Part shown: one piece after another, positions 62,923 to 64,000 of the stretch | Numbering within the stretch: position 1 is the stretch's first letter | How the letters are laid out: each line of letters starts with the position of its first letter | Assembly (NCBI RefSeq): GCF_004115745.1 | Contig: NZ_QXIL01000003.1 | Location: 1 to 64,000 of the forward strand | Reading direction: 5' to 3' | Length of the DNA stretch: 64,000 bases | Source of the DNA: Levilactobacillus suantsaii | GTDB lineage: Bacteria; Bacillota; Bacilli; Lactobacillales; Lactobacillaceae | Translations under genes and position numbers: made by a program | The notes under the pieces: generated by a model | What the model was told of the DNA's origin: nothing | Seen by the model: the letters and a program-made list of their open reading frames with translations, nothing else | The model's database searches: none

Positions 62923-64000
62923 TCAAGAATAGCCGTTAGACCGATTATTATTGCTGATGTAACTATTCATTGATTTCTGGGCGGTAGCCAATGCTTTTTG
63001 TGGGTCACTCCCCTGATAAATCTGTTCCATGGCCGTTTGGGTCAGGATCCGGGCCTGAATCAAGCCCTGTAAAAAGATACCCGAGTTGGTATTGTTCGGC
63101 GTAGCGGCGCGCAATTGTTCTCCTGGAACTTTAGTTGCCGGCAACTTTTGATAAAGTGCCTGTAATTCCGGTTCCTTTTGCGAATCCTTGTTCAACGCCA
63201 AGTACCCGGTCGCAACTTGCCAAGCCGCCTGATTCTTAGCCGTCAGCAAGTACTTGATGAAGTCCCAAGCCCCCCGTTGAACGTGGGTCGTCTTGTCGTT
63301 AGAGATCCACAGCGAGGCGCCCCCAATGGCGACTCCGTTGGCTTTTTGACCATCCGGATGCGGGTAATAAGTGATGCCCAATTTGTCCGGGTTACCCTTG
63401 GTCAGTTGCCCAATCGTAGCCGAGCTTTGGAGAAACATCCCCAACCGGCCCGATAAGAAGCTCGCCGTTTCGTTATTAACAGCGTTGGCGCCGGCCCCGT
63501 AGTTCACGAAGCTGCCGCGCTTCAAATTCGTTTGGATCCACTGCATAGTCTGGACTGCCGCCGGTCCGGTGAAGTTAACGGCCGTTGGGGTCCCAGCATG
63601 CCCGTCTTCCCGGTTAGCTAATGACTCCCCCGAGTTAGCCAGGAACTGTTCGAACAGCCAGCCATAGATTTCCACGGTGATCCCCTGGACCTTTTTATGC
63701 GAGCGGGTCATTAACTGAGTCGCCACCCGGGTGATATCCTGATACGACGGGTTGACCGGCGGTGGCGTGATCCCGTACTTTTTCAGTAACGTCGCGTTAT
63801 AGTACAGGACCGGTTGTGACGTATTGAACGGCATCGAGAGTTGCACTCCTTTATTGGCGTAAAAGGCGCGGGCCCCCGACGCAATCTTTTGGACCGGATA
63901 ATGGTCCTCGTCGATAAACTTTTGGACCGGCGTGGTGTACCCCGTGTGGTGCAACTGGCTAGTCGAGATATCCATCGATTGGAAGACCGCCGGTGAGGCA
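62923..64000 (-). CDS. ABC transporter solute-binding protein, UgpB-like (partial)
   Basis: The gene is cut by the right window edge; the frame is open from 62923 to the last base without a start. Its C-terminal ~350 residues show the family 1 binding protein pattern: LSMPFNTSQPVLYYNATLLKKYGITPP, a hinge, VAIGGASLWIS and KYLLTAKNQAAW. The upstream neighbour glpQ suggests glycerol 3-phosphate or glycerophosphodiester uptake; family 1 also binds maltose-type sugars, so the ligand is not certain. Confidence 0.82.
   Translation of the reverse strand, partial: ASPAVFQSMDISTSQLHHTGYTTPVQKFIDEDHYPVQKIASGARAFYANKGVQLSMPFNTSQPVLYYNATLLKKYGITPPPVNPSYQDITRVATQLMTRSHKKVQGITVEIYGWLFEQFLANSGESLANREDGHAGTPTAVNFTGPAAVQTMQWIQTNLKRGSFVNYGAGANAVNNETASFLSGRLGMFLQSSATIGQLTKGNPDKLGITYYPHPDGQKANGVAIGGASLWISNDKTTHVQRGAWDFIKYLLTAKNQAAWQVATGYLALNKDSQKEPELQALYQKLPATKVPGEQLRAATPNNTNSGIFLQGLIQARILTQTAMEQIYQGSDPQKALATAQKSMNSYISNNNRSNGYS

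Overview
The window looks like chromosomal DNA of a lactic acid bacterium (Lactobacillaceae) of intermediate G+C. The gene order xerC-hslV-hslU, topA-dprA-rnhB-rbgA, cmk-rpsA-der-hup, xerD-ribT-scpA-scpB-rluB and dnaE-pyk is the usual Lactobacillales/Bacillales order. Start regions carry strong GGAGG-type ribosome binding sites. No pfkA lies between dnaE and pyk, where homofermentative lactobacilli normally carry it; a short transaldolase sits there instead. That points to an obligately heterofermentative lineage such as Levilactobacillus (inference, not proof). Almost everything from 15.9 kb onward is core and reads on the minus strand.

Region 1 (1 to about 15.7 kb) is accessory and partly decayed. 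It starts with the 3' end of an IS30-type transposase and a membrane-anchored alpha/beta hydrolase. Next come a DMT-type exporter with a 15-codon leader peptide and two mutually exclusive hairpins, and an msrB-msrA-NUDIX repair operon. A patch of gene remnants (cut-short MFS transporter, in-frame-stopped fragment, long imperfect palindrome) leads to a stand-alone PLD-nuclease/AAA+ fusion protein. After an NlpC/P60 wall hydrolase lies a damaged catabolic locus: an alcohol dehydrogenase fused by deletion to the tail of a metalloprotease, a D-tartrate-dehydratase-like gene with an in-frame stop, and an intact GntR regulator with palindromic operator candidates. A divergent epoxide-hydrolase-like gene and a three-gene WxL/DUF916 cell-surface operon with a long structured leader close the region.

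Region 2 (15.9 to 35.1 kb) holds inorganic pyrophosphatase, a LysR regulator, topoisomerase IV (parE-parC, with a LexA-like box on the parE promoter), divergent plsY, a LacX-type epimerase, the HslUV protease with XerC, topA, and a long run from degV to dprA covering ribosome assembly, RNase HII and DNA uptake processing.

Region 3 (35.2 to 64 kb) holds hemolysin III, the dfrA-thyA-ABC-F cluster, cca, a YitT protein, a TPR protein, hup, der, rpsA, cmk, a LysM surface protein, recQ and its ypbB partner, an FMN-riboswitch-controlled ribU, the rluB/scpB/scpA/ribT/xerD/cvfB block, pyk, transaldolase, dnaE, a glycerophosphodiesterase, and the start of a sugar or glycerol-phosphate ABC importer binding protein cut by the window edge.

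Strongest candidates for undescribed biology: the PLD-AAA+ protein at 4.6-6.9 kb, the leader-peptide/hairpin switch at 2.0-2.1 kb, and the structured WxL leader at 15.5-15.7 kb. No tRNA, rRNA, CRISPR array or prophage was seen.
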